This document shows, in pieces, positions 19,281 through 29,593 of a DNA stretch of 64,000 nucleotides. Position 1 is the stretch's first letter. Every line of letters begins with the position of its first letter. The position numbers and the translations under genes were made by a program. This DNA is from Unio delphinus (lineage: Eukaryota; Mollusca; Bivalvia; Unionida; Unionidae). The stretch lies in the NCBI GenBank assembly GCA_029339505.1, contig JAQISU010000179.1, forward strand, positions 16,492,001 to 16,556,000, written 5' to 3'. The notes beneath the pieces were generated by a model. The model worked only from the letters and a program-made list of their open reading frames with translations. It did no database searches and had not been told where the DNA came from.

Positions 19281-20232
19281 CTATATGAAGAGAATAACAA
19301 GTAAGACAATTCCCTCAAAGAGACGTTTGCATTTTACTGGCTAAAATGTTGTTTAAAGAAATCACATGAAGTTCTTATCTTCCCTTCTTTTATTAATTGC
19401 TCAATGCTAAAATCATGTGATATTTTAGAAACTCTATGGCACAATATGATCATATATTTAGTTTGGTCTGCTCCAAAAAAGACACATTTTTAAGCCTCGA
19501 TTCCTCCTATGGGACTGATGCTCTGATCGCAAAAGAACAATTCTCGGGATTCTGAGGTAAGTCCATTTCTTTGCTTTAAGAGCAAAATATTCATACTAAA
19601 TTAGGTATCAAAACTATAATGTTTTGTTTGAACTAACATATGCACAAGAAACCTTAAAATACTGTACAAATTTCTCTATAATTTTCTCTCACCTTGAATC
19701 TGATATATTATAGATAGTATACCACTGAACTTGTCTCAGAAAATGTCCAAACTAACCATAATAAGTTTGGTTAAATCTATAAGTAACGTATTTTTTCTTC
19801 AGATATATTCACAAACTGAAAAATGACAAAAACTCCATTCATACTCAGCTTCATTATCACGCTTATAAACCAGTAAAGCTAAAATGCCAACTTTAACTGT
19901 TTTGAACTTTAACCTTAAAGTTAATGCCAAAGAGCTATCAATCACGTGCTCATTGGAATGCAACAAATTACAAAGTCCTGGCAAAATCCACTTGTACAGG
20001 CACACACATTAACCCCTGCCACCTTGATAACTCGTTGTACTTTACCTCCCTCATTTCCAGAGTGCCTTGATAATGGGGCTGAGTTAGCATAGCTTGTACC
20101 CCTAGTGCCGAGTTTGAGTGGCAATATTTTTCTATGTCTGTATTCCGAACGACGAGTTAAATCGGCGTAAACCATTGGTTGATTTGAAGCCATTTCCTAA
20201 TTATGCAGGCAGTTTAACCAATAAAATGTTAG
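19281..20232. other. Intron sequence, no gene seen
   Basis: AT-rich. Short open frames on both strands lack motifs or splice-site support. Part of the 16-kb intron of the C3-like gene. Confidence 0.5.
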
Positions 20233-20233
20233 C

Positions 20234-20322
<89 letters not shown>
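20233..20322. repeat. (TA)n microsatellite
   Basis: About 90 bp of nearly pure TA dinucleotides with one TTTA interruption near 20262. Frames across it (poly-Tyr/Ile) are artefacts. Confidence 0.97.
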
Positions 20323-20325
<3 letters not shown>

Positions 20326-20610
20326 TACATTGCTGTAGAAAGGGGAAAAAATTGACTTCGATAGCGGCAAAATTAGTGGAAACATTTAGATTAGTAAATG
20401 AAACAAATTACGAGAATCAGCTGCTGGAAGTAAACTTTTACTTGACAGACTGAAGAAGTATTCACACGAGGTTTAGTTTGCAATAGAGATGACAAGTGCA
20501 ATTTGTATGTACATCAAATGGAGTGAATTTCACGCGTTGATAAGTGTTAATTATTCAGTGTGAATTCATCATGGCAAGAGAAACAAATTGGTATGAATAT
20601 CATTTTTTCT

Positions 20611-20830
20611 TTATTTTTGCCCGTCACCCCTGCCAGGGTATAGGCCGCCAACAAAAGATCGCCAAAGGCTTCTGTCCTGTGCCATCCCCTCAAGCCGACT
20701 CCAGGTGTAACCCATCTTAGTGATGTATGCCTCCATTTTATCTTTATGTGGCAGTTTATTTCTGCATGCAGTTTGAAATTTGTATACCATTTTCGTACAT
20801 AATTTTATTGAGAACTGCTGTGCCAAATTG
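20611..20830 (-). mobile_element. LINE 3' fragment (C-terminal tail of ORF2)
   Basis: The minus-strand frame ends with 'KMGYTWSRLEGMAQDRSLW' and 'LYPGRGDGQK', the typical C-terminal tail of many non-LTR retrotransposon polyproteins ('W..R..LC..RGDE'-like). Only the last 60-70 residues remain. The upstream (higher-coordinate) sequence is unrelated or too degraded. Confidence 0.7.
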
Positions 20831-21449
20831 TAGCTTAATTAAAGGAATGTAAATATAAAAAATAACATTTATTACTCGTACCTCTTGAAAAAAATTTGCA
20901 AGCCAAGTATTCTCAGCAAGTCTCAGGGATATAGGCACTGGTAAGGCTACCACTGCTCTAGGCGATCTCTGCAAGTATGCTGTCGGGGACTGCCTAGCTG
21001 TTTGGCTCAGGGGTTAATGTGTTAAAAGCTCAATGCGGTTAAAAATTCATACAATAATTCAATCTGAATTTAAAAAATGCTGCTGGCCAGATCTGTACCA
21101 TTATATTCAAAACCAATTAAATATTGCGAGAAGTGTTTCAGTAAAATCCCTTGTGAAAATCCAATCTCAATATAACCTGTCTGGAAGGAGTAGCAATGAA
21201 AAGATTATTTTCATACTGGCTATAGTGAAAGTCATATTGGAACGATTTCATTAAAACTAACTAGAGAGCAGAGCCTTATGTGAAATACCCATGTTCATAA
21301 ATCATCTGTTCAGATGTAGTAGTAACAAGATTTTCAACATAGTCACCATGGTACCCATATTGGATGTTAGATGACAGTTCCTACAGGAAAAACTTAATTT
21401 ACACAAAGACAGAGGACATAAGACGTCTTTAAGTGAAAAAACATTTAAA

Positions 21450-22240
21450 ATATATACCGTATTTACCGTATGTTTTCGGACAAGGTATGTTTTCGGACAT
21501 CATTTTTTTAAAAGGAAATATAATAATTAAATGCCTTGTAAGTTTTCGGACGTTGCTATATATAAATTTTTTTACAATTTATGTTTTCGGACACAACCAA
21601 TAAAGATCGGCTGCGTCGTTTTAATGTAACATTCACAGTGTGTGTGTCGTTTGTTTAACTGATACAAAGTTTGCTTCATTTGGTCACTTAAATCATATGA
21701 TTGTAATGCATTCGTAGCATCCCTTATGGATTCTGTCCAGCTGCAGAGGAGGTAGCTCTTGACAGATTTATTGATGCTCACATCAAGAGGTTGAAACTAG
21801 GATGTGAAGCCTACTGGTATAAATGCCGGCACAACATTTCCGCACCGCAACGTTTTCCTTATGTCATCACTCGGTGATGTGAGCCCGGAACGAGTCCATA
21901 ACTAATAGTGGTCGCTCTCTTCTGGTGAATGGCAAATAAATTTCTTCAATCCAGTATTAGCGTTTCGTCTAACCATGCATTCTATTGAACTGCGCTAATC
22001 ATCCCTTGTGGTGCCTTTATATACAGATTTCACATTCCCGTGAAAATAATTATCGGGGGTAATGCGTCGCCAGAACCTGCAACGGCTAAAACGACAGTAA
22101 TGTGTCTCTTCTACGCTCTCGTTGTACAAAATCAAAATGTATTTCGTTCCTTCTTTGTCGACCGTTTTCCCTGGCACATGATTAAAGTATATTGGTGTTT
22201 CGTCTATGTCAAAAATAAATTTCATCATCAAACAGTGCCT
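21450..22240 (-). mobile_element. Degraded pogo/Tigger-like transposon
   Basis: The minus strand near 22231-22150 encodes 'FDIDETPIYFNHVPGKTVD', the first catalytic Asp block of pogo-type DDE transposases, followed by 'KEGTKYILI'. Further down, 'WLDETLILD' and a C-terminal-like segment (21781-21572) are in broken frames. Several 'GTTTTCGGAC' motifs (21473, 21489, 21542, 21583) mark the left end, and a related motif pair occurs at about 30965. Many stops: a pseudogene remnant, distinct from the Tigger-like element at 162. Confidence 0.7.
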
Positions 22241-22984
22241 ACTCGCTTATTGCAAAACGTATAACAAATGTATCCATCAAAATTCTTACAGTACTAACAA
22301 TAGTATGTTTCGCAATGACAGCTATCCAGTATATAAAGTTTTAATAGTGGTTGGTATTTTATTTAAACTTTTTAATATTAATAGCTTGATTCTGCTATTT
22401 AAAAAATATGATTTGTTATCAGTGCATTGTTACACACGAAACCAATTTTTTTTTCTTTTTTGGGGGGGCACCAGACAGATGCCCCACCCCACTCCCGATA
22501 TGTTGTTTGTTGTTTATTATTTTGCATTTAACTCCCCATTTAATGTTTCCCCATCGGGGTTATATATTTGATAAAGGATATTGTTTTTTTTGGTTATCAA
22601 AGTGTATCTTATGTAGATCTTTACTAGGTGGGAGTTGATCTACCCACAACTAGTATTCTACATTTGTTTGATATTGTTTGACCATGGCTAGTGGTCCCCT
22701 GATATCCTTGTGTTTGCTATTTGTGTTGGTGCTATTAGTATGTTGCTATATATAAGTCTAAACTTTGTGTTTGTGTAAGGATTAGCCATTTTATGTTCAA
22801 ATTTTGACATAGTTGTCTTGCTTTGTGTCTTTCCTCCATGGGATGACACATACTCCACTTTTTTAAATTTATTTTAAATTGATTTAAATTTTGGATTTTG
22901 TATAAATTGAAGTATTTTAGTATAAAGTTTAGTGTGCTTCAATTTATATTTAATAATATTTAGTCCTCCCAGGGGTCACATGGG
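22241..22984. other. Intron sequence, no gene seen
   Basis: AT- and T-rich, with a poly-T/poly-G junction near 22447-22468. Frames across the low-complexity run are not credible genes. Confidence 0.5.
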
Positions 22985-23205
22985 ATGCCAGATGTTTAGG
23001 CATGGCGCTTTAATGAGTAGCACTGTTCTCTACTGCGGCAAAGGGCGTATGAGGTGTTAAACACCCACCGGCCACATCAACCACAGAGATCTCGGACTGC
23101 TGAAAGTGTCTGAGTTGGTGATAGGAAGGGCATCCAGCCGTAAAAACCCTGCTCCAGAAATACATGACAGTCAGCAATAAGTTGAACAGCAGCGGGACCG
23201 AAGGC
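22985..23205. repeat. Possible LINE/SINE tail fragment
   Basis: Contains 'ATAGGAAGGGCATCCAGCCG' (about 23121-23140), wording I know from dispersed retroposon tails in mollusc genomes. No termini or reading frame can be defined here, so the class is uncertain. Confidence 0.35.
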
Positions 23206-23210
23206 ACTAG

Positions 23211-23420
23211 AGCAGCAGAGAGGGCGAACAGACCACGTTTTCAAGCAAAAATAAGGCTTCCTACGAATCTCATTTTAACCAAAAAAAAATAAGTCTCCAT
23301 TTAGCAAACGGAGACTTTACGATTTTTTAATCAATTTTGGTCGCAACGATGTGGTCATCGCCCTCTCTGCTGCTACAGGTTAACAAAAAATAAGAAATGA
23401 TTTTAACCGAATATTTGCTC
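23211..23420 (+). repeat. Left terminal repeat of Polinton 2
   Basis: Aligns with the repeats of copies 1 and 3. Outer arm 23211-23227 and inner arm ending 23374 are inverted copies. Both carry the variant GGGCGA where copy 1 has GGGTGA, so the two arms changed together. The AGTCTCC/GGAGACT stem is also present (about 23291-23316). No partner repeat is found to the right. Confidence 0.85.
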
Positions 23421-24074
23421 CAGTCCGATACGATATCGTGTCCGAGGATCATGCAAATTTATTGTTGCGAATCCGTACGGGGTTGACTGAGCATTACTAA
23501 AGAAATTTATAAATTGATTGAAGTCCATATCAGAACACCATGTCTGCCATATATTTCTAAGAGTATGAGTATCAACTCCGTTGAATACAGCAAGAATATT
23601 GCAGTTATCTCTGATGACTTTTGGAACCTGAGTGTAGCGTTGAGTGACATATATCACGTCAGTGTTTTTATGCCTGCCTCTGGAAAAGATCCTAGCAGGA
23701 TTTTTTTGTTTATCTAACATTATATCGTCGTATACGACTAAATTGTTAATATCTCCATCAATATCATCAATGCTCGGTGCTTCATCGATATCGGTTATAA
23801 ACTCAATAATACCCTCTCCGGATTTTTCTACCGCGCTGTCGTTAAAATCTTTTAGCACTTCATAACATCGTTGATCATCTACGCTAGGGGCAATTAAATA
23901 CAACTTATCCCACTTCATCCATCTCATTATTAAATTGAGTAACAATTGTGTTTTACCGGATCCAGATGGCCCGATTATAATCATCCGGATAGAGTTTGGT
24001 AGTGCTGCATGATGCTTAACCGGTTCTCTTGCTTTAGTCGCTGAAAAATCAATTATATCCAAATTTCTATACAT
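23403..24074 (-). CDS. Polinton packaging ATPase, copy 2
   Basis: Intact, 223 residues, same length as copies 1 and 3. Walker A GPSGSGKT at residues 35-42 and Walker B LVVYDD near 112-117 are unchanged. The residue after the start differs ('MYRNLDIID'): the internal Met of copies 1 and 3 is absent here, which supports the first ATG as the true start. The gene survives intact in an element that has lost its right half. Confidence 0.93.
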   Translation of the reverse strand: MYRNLDIIDFSATKAREPVKHHAALPNSIRMIIIGPSGSGKTQLLLNLIMRWMKWDKLYLIAPSVDDQRCYEVLKDFNDSAVEKSGEGIIEFITDIDEAPSIDDIDGDINNLVVYDDIMLDKQKNPARIFSRGRHKNTDVIYVTQRYTQVPKVIRDNCNILAVFNGVDTHTLRNIWQTWCSDMDFNQFINFFSNAQSTPYGFATINLHDPRTRYRIGLEQIFG

Positions 24075-24079
24075 AAATT

Positions 24080-24403
24080 ATGGATCTATATTGTGTGAAG
24101 TGTAAAACGCGTACTGGCACAGATGACTTGACGACGATTACAACTAAAAATAACCGATCAGCGCTTTCTGGTAAATGCGTGCAATGTGGTACAAAGAAAT
24201 TTAGATTTGTGTCTATGAGATCTGATTTTAAAAAAAACGAGGAGGTGATATCGCAGCCAAATTGGCAGAGCTCCCTGGAACCCCATGGGCGAAATACCCC
24301 GGAGAAAAGCACCTTCCAGGATATAGCTACTGTGGACCGGGAACCAGACTTGATATCAGACTCAATGATCAAAATCAGTCCCGACCCGGTGAAGAACCAA
24401 TAA
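24080..24403 (+). CDS. Zinc-ribbon protein overlapping the PLA2 frame, copy 2
   Basis: Starts 5 nt from the divergent ATPase start. The first 46 residues are the zinc ribbon ('YCVKCKTRTGTDD', 'CVQCGTKKF'). The frame then runs on for about 60 residues over the PLA2 coding region in a different register. That extension has no conserved motif and is probably meaningless. At 24232-24238 the zinc-ribbon frame reads A_AAA_AAC, a canonical -1 slippery heptamer. A -1 shift there enters the PLA2 frame exactly. Confidence 0.7.
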   Translation: MDLYCVKCKTRTGTDDLTTITTKNNRSALSGKCVQCGTKKFRFVSMRSDFKKNEEVISQPNWQSSLEPHGRNTPEKSTFQDIATVDREPDLISDSMIKISPDPVKNQ

Positions 24404-24597
24404 ACGCCATTGATAAGGCCTGTCACCTTCATGATGTTGCTTATAAAAGCAGCAATCTGCAACACAGGCATCTCGCAGATGTGAAATTAATTCATGCGTT
24501 AAATGCTATTCCTGATAAATCCTTCAAAGAAAAATTGGCTTCATTTTTGATAAAATCGGCTATGAAAAGTAAATTGATGTTAGGTGCCGGTAATTAA
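24232..24597 (+). CDS. Parvovirus-VP1-type phospholipase A2 domain, copy 2
   Basis: About 122 codons to the stop at 24597. It contains the Ca-loop 'YCGPGT' and catalytic 'DKACHLHDVAY', so the active-site His-Asp pair is intact. The frame has a TAA at 24229-24231 immediately upstream and no in-frame ATG before the domain. Expression therefore needs a frameshift from the zinc-ribbon gene, a non-ATG start (a TTG lies at 24262), or splicing. The sequence downstream of the motif is well conserved with copies 1 and 3, which argues that the frame was under selection. Confidence 0.8.
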   Translation, partial: KKRGGDIAAKLAELPGTPWAKYPGEKHLPGYSYCGPGTRLDIRLNDQNQSRPGEEPINAIDKACHLHDVAYKSSNLQHRHLADVKLIHALNAIPDKSFKEKLASFLIKSAMKSKLMLGAGN

Positions 24598-24601
24598 TAA
24601 T

Positions 24602-25548
24602 ATGGAATCAATTTATTATTCCCCAAGAGGATACTGGAGGGGTACATCAGCAATCCATCAACTCGCTAGCGCTGCAAAAGTGAAAAAAAACCCACTGCGG
24701 CTAATTGGTTATCCAAACAGGCACTATGGCAGATTTATCTACCACCGCCTAAACAGATTAATTTCTCGCATTTTGATGTGACCGTTCCTAATGAAGTTCA
24801 TCAGGCTGATATATTATTTCTGCCACATGATCGTGGTTACAAATACGCTTTAACCGTAGTTGATATTGCAAGTCGATACAAAGAGGCAGAACCGTTAAAA
24901 ACAAAATCAGCCACTGAAGTCGCTTCTGCATTTGAGAGGATTTATCGAAGGGGTCCTCTGCACTGGCCAAATCTATTGCAGGTTGATCCTGGCAAGGAAT
25001 TTCAGGGTGCAGTATTATCTACAATAAAACATCATAATGTCACCATACGACGAGGGCATACTGCGCTACATCGCGATCAGGCCATTGTAGAACGATTTAA
25101 TCGGACGATTGCTGAGCGGTTATTTGGATATCAATACGCAAAAGAATTCATTCAAGAAAAGCGATCCCGTGAATGGGTCAAAAGGTTACCAGCTGTGATT
25201 ACCGCACTGAATAATGAGATTACTAGAACAATCAACATGAAACCTAGCAACGCTATTAAAAAGAAGTCAATACCCGTACAACCACAAAAAGATTTCAAAG
25301 AACCAATTCTTGGTAGTAATGTCACTGTTAGGTACTTATACGAACCAGGAGAGCTTGAAGGGGGCAGAAAAAGGGCTACTGATCCTATTTGGAGTGTTAC
25401 TGCACACAAGATATCTAGTATAACACGATCTACGGGTAGACCTCCAGTCTATAAACTGGATTCAACTGCCCCTCAGCGGGGTTTTACTAGACAACAACTA
25501 CAGGTAATACCCGAGGATACTCAATTGCCACCGCGTGGTCTTAACTAG
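24602..25548 (+). pseudogene. Polinton rve integrase, copy 2, frameshifted
   Basis: The N-terminal 30 residues are in one frame. A 2-bp gain at the A-rich run near 24688-24698 shifts the frame, and the original frame resumes by 24778. The rest is open and includes first Asp ('HQADILFL'), second Asp ('LLQVDPGKEFQG') and Glu ('DQAIVERFNRT'), so the catalytic DDE set is preserved. The C-terminal tail ('YEPGELEGGRKRATDP') ends at TAG. This copy has the fewest lesions of the three integrases. Confidence 0.9.
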
Positions 25549-25765
25549 AGCCGTTGCGTCTATTGCACTCAAGACAAGTCAACATCACATTGTTTCTGAC
25601 ATGACCGAGACTGTTATTTTTTCTGTCTACGGTAAATTGGCGAGGATCTTTATCCGAATACTGCCAACGCATTATACAATTGCAACTCGCGCAGTGATTA
25701 TTCTGTTGTTTCTTCAAAGTGATTATTAATTCAGCATCAATATCAAATTCTCGTTGTTTTTTTTT
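25541..25765 (-). CDS. HNH-type zinc endonuclease region, copy 2
   Basis: Same block as in copy 1: 'CASC', 'TVDRKN', 'GHVRNN', 'CLECN' in order, then stop. The upstream edge abuts an A10 run (minus strand), which puts it in the +1 register relative to the PolB frame. The relation of frames thus differs from copy 1. The convergent integrase stop overlaps its end by a few bases. Confidence 0.65.
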   Translation of the reverse strand, partial: KKKQREFDIDAELIITLKKQQNNHCASCNCIMRWQYSDKDPRQFTVDRKNNSLGHVRNNVMLTCLECNRRNGSS

Positions 25766-28700
25766 TGTCCTGTTGTTTGTAACCGGAGAGTTTTTTATCA
25801 ATAATTTTAACATCAATATCATCCATTGTTGTGTCATTATCATCGCCTGACTCTGTCAGGACAATTCTTCGAAGTTGATTTATTCTTCGTACTCTGGATA
25901 CTGGGAGATAGACTAAATTCGACCATTCGATGTGATTATCCACCATCCAAACAATTGTATCCGATATAGTCAATCCCTGTGAAGAATGTATTGTCGCTGC
26001 GTATCCTAGCGTCCACGGGGATTTATTAGCACGCAATGAATTTTCGACGACGCTGATATCAACCAGCACAATATCATTTAATACGAGAATTTGTTTTTCA
26101 CTCTGTCCTGGAATATCAACTTCAATGTTCTGTTTTCGTGTATCCGATGGCCTATAACAAAGGGGTACTGGAAGTGTTGCAAATTTTTCTTTATGCAATT
26201 CAAATAACTTCATCTGAAGTGTGTCCCTGACTATTTTTCTACTTGCAATTATCAAATCATTTGGTCTCCATGTTTCCCAGAAATCATTCATTGGAGTTTC
26301 TGAAATCACTTCACGCGCTATTTCGCATTGGATTCTATCCGGTTGTAGTCTAATTAGCGCTTTGAATTCTCGTAATCGTTCATCAAGTGATCTATAATCA
26401 GTGGTAATTTCTTCATAATAGTCTACAAAACCCCTTAGCCATTCATGTGGAGATGCACCGACAAATGGTGGTGGTTGGCCGTGATCACCGCACATGACGA
26501 CTTTTGTGTTTTTGTTTAACAACCACTCGAGAAATGTTTGTAATACATCTAATGACACTGTGCATATTTCATCCCAGATTATGATTTCAGGAATGAATTT
26601 ATCACCCATACGCTCAGGAGTCCAATTGTCACCCTTCCATCGAAAAAAACTGTGATAAGTGCAAGCATTTACCCCTCGTTGTATCATCTCTCTGGCGAGT
26701 CTGTGAGTCGGTGTTAGCACAATCATGGTTGACCGACCAAATAATTCAATTGCACGAGTTGTCTTTCCTGACCCACCACAACCGTTTAAATAAACTGTCT
26801 TGTATCTACATACTGGATCAGATACCGGTGGTGCATTAGAAAATTCTGATTGAATTTCAATACGGTTATATGAAAGACATTTATCATCCATGGCAACGTC
26901 TGCCGATTCACAATACTCATGTAGCATCTCCTTTTTAAATCGCCAACGCCCCCACGCTTCCTCCGGATCTGTGAATTTAGCTACAGCTGATTTGTATTTA
27001 TTGTGTATATACATCGAATCAGTGGCCACTCTAACCGCGGTATTAGGAAATCTATTTATCTTCGAAAATAGATTAATAGAAGCATAGGCTAGCATAGATG
27101 ATCTTAAATGTGTATACTGGGAATTATATCCATCACAGTAGGTAACAACCGTACCCATTTTCTCACCATTGGATAGAAAAGCATCCTTACGGGATACAAG
27201 TTTTCCCTGTTTCATTAAATCCGTTACAATAAAATCGTATTCAGCGACGTCTATGATCAACCGCGAAGAATATTTTGCATTGTCGTATCTTCCACCCTGG
27301 GTAAATTTACGGAATATTATTCGTCCGAGATCCTTTGCTTGTTCCTTTTTAATTTCAAATAACTTCTTAGACCAATTCATGATTTGTTCTTCACTGAAAT
27401 TCTTCGAATTTCCATCTGGAAACTGTTTTCGTAGTTCGCTGATTATACGATCTAGATCGGGTTGTGGTAGCCAAACTTCTTTCTGAGCTCGATAGCATAT
27501 AATAGCCTCGGAAACAATCAACGATATTAGCATACCACAATCAATCATATATCTCAATAGCACTATTGGCATCCAGTGTTTTTCAGATAGGTGTCTACCG
27601 AGCCAAACATAACTACACGGATGTAATCCTGACGCTAATTCAAATGATATCACACGAGCGAATCCGGTTAAATCAAAATCAGGTAATGGTCCATTAATCG
27701 CAACACGGGTCATTTCATGTGTGGGGTGTCCAAATCGTTTGAAGTACTCAGCACATTCTCCATACCCGAGAAAACTTCCAGGATAACACGCGGATATATC
27801 AATTGAAATCATACCATCACGTGAGTATTTCGTATTCCACAGTCCTCTATGACCAAATTCGACGCAACTCAATTTGACATCTTCGAGAAAATCACTTCGT
27901 GTTGGACGCCATGAGTTTTTCTCTCTTGCGAAGTGAGCTACCACTGATGGAATAGTAAAACTATCCGTGAGTAGTTTTTCATGAAAACTCTCCGGTGAAA
28001 AATCACTAGCGATTTTTCTCATTCTGTTATCTAATTCTTCAACGCGATATAATTCACCATTTGGTCTTACAAATTGATCGAATCCTATTTCGGGATCTTC
28101 ATCACTTCTAAGTAACCACACTGACACAGGATCATCTTTACACAACGCATGAATAGCATCGAATAATTTCTCTTCATAGAAAACATCCCCGGAAAATTCC
28201 TCGGGGATATATTTCACGGTTCGTTCTCGTGGAAATACTGTTACCTCAGGTGTCCACGCGTGTTTGTTATGATCAATAATTTGTATTGGAGCTCCTCGCG
28301 ATTGATATTTCGGTTCGTATAATACTTCTCCGGTTATTGTTGTTACTGATATTGGGAATTTTAATGATGCTTCTAATTTAGCTATATCAGAAATCTTTGC
28401 ACCATGCTGTTTCACTGTCAGTTCCCATTCGGTTATTTTCCTACGTCGCAGATCAGTTAGTTTATTTCCTCGGGATGCATTTGTGAAGAGTTCCATTACC
28501 CGTGTTGCTACACAATTCAGTGAACTAGAATATTTCATAGGAGCTAGTTTTGCGATATCGGGTTTATCATTTAACGGATATATCCCATAAACCATTGCTG
28601 TTACGGGATAAGATCTTTCGTAGTATGGTTTGTCAATGCCGGTTAGAATTCCTGGTTTGGAATCTCTACTCACAATGACAGCTTTTTTATTCTTGAGGAT

Positions 28701-29320
28701 TGGTTCAAATTTATCCCTAATAATTCATTTGCCATCGACTTCGATAATGAATTTTATTCGGAAAAAATACCTTTTTTCCCCAACACGTGAAATTATCCAT
28801 GCTGCTTTTTCATCAGTCATGGTAGCATCAACAACACCATCAATTCGAAATGTTGACCAACAATAAGATGCTCCATCACGTTCGAATTCATTAAAACAGT
28901 CTCTGATTTTACTAATCATGGCTTTATCAAGAATTGTATTCTTTGGTGTATTAGAAACTATATCGAGATTGAATTGAGCATCTTTCCAGGGTAATCTCTT
29001 GGACGTTTTTTTTTGGTTTATCGAGATTAAATTTAGGATTAATTTTTAATAATCTCTTAAACTCTTTCATGCTTCCGTCTATTAAACGTTTTTTTGGTTT
29101 ATCGAGATTAAATTTAGGATTAATTTTGTTACGTTCTTTTGGTTTATCGAGATTAAATTTAGGATTAATTTTTAATAATCTCTTAAACTCTTTCATGTTT
29201 CCGTCTATTAAACGTTTTTTGTGTTTATCGAGATTACATTTAGGATTAATTTTTAATAATCTCTTAAACTCTTTTATGTTTCCGTCTCTTGGACGTTTGA
29301 GATTAAATTTAGGATTATTT
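25743..29320 (-). pseudogene. PolB-SF1 helicase fusion, copy 2, broken and 5'-truncated
   Basis: A 976-codon open segment (28673-25743) holds the polymerase (motif A 'DISACYPGS', motif C 'VATDSMY') and the full helicase set ('GCGGSGKT', 'IIIWDEI', 'CGDHGQ', 'TIHSSQG', 'VSRVRR'). Upstream, a TGA at 28725-28727 replaces a Trp codon. The N-terminal domain lies at 28728-28919 and the 78-bp repeats at about 29000-29320, with a further frame break at a T-run near 29005. The element breaks off inside the repeats, so the start is missing. Confidence 0.88.
29000..29320 (-). repeat. 78-bp repeats coding the PolB N-terminus, copy 2
   Basis: About four units with the core 'ATCGAGATTAAATTTAGGAT'. One unit is shortened (near 29125). 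On the minus strand they encode basic repeats around 'RLLKINPKFNLDKPK'. The Polinton fragment ends in the last unit. Confidence 0.85.
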
Positions 29321-29593
29321 GAGACCAAATATCTCGTCTATGTTAATACCAAGGATTTTCATTGAGGTCAGGACTTCCGTCTGTCTTGGTAATATGTCTA
29401 TGTCACCAAAGTCGATGGTCTGACATCCTTCCATGTCGTATATTACCAATCTCTGGTTCCCAACTCCTCCCTCAACACGCGTGTTGAAGAAGTCGCTTAT
29501 TTTGAATTGTGCTGGTTGCATTGTCAATTTTGGTATTGTCAAAGTCCGTCCTAAAAGGGCCATAACTGACAAGAATACAAAATTCTACTGTAT
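29321..29593 (-). CDS. Unknown open frame at the broken end of Polinton 2
   Basis: A minus-strand frame of about 80 residues preceded by a good acceptor-like tract (TTTTGTATTCTTGTCAG, ending near 29560) and ending in TAA at the Polinton junction. Composition looks protein-like ('FNTRVEGGVGNQRLVIYDME', 'TIDFGDIDILPRQTEV') and it has no low-complexity runs. I do not recognise a family. It could be a terminal exon of another gene, or the remains of whatever recombined with the Polinton. Confidence 0.35.

Larger units (their letters stand above)
23211..29320 (+). mobile_element. Polinton/Maverick copy 2, left-end fragment (6.1 kb)
   Basis: Starts with AGCAGCAGAGAGGGCGAA at 23211 and runs ATPase (-), zinc ribbon (+), PLA2 (+), integrase (+, broken), HNH (-), PolB-helicase (-, broken). 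It stops inside the N-terminal repeats of PolB near 29320 and no right terminal repeat follows. All genes to the right (Cys-rich, HNH/NUMOD, capsid block) are absent. It lies within the 16-kb intron of the C3-like host gene. Sequence identity to copy 3 is visibly higher than to copy 1 in most genes. Confidence 0.92.

Noticed and set aside
20197..20453. Frames with poly-Tyr/Ile across the TA array
   Set aside because: Direct translation of a dinucleotide repeat.
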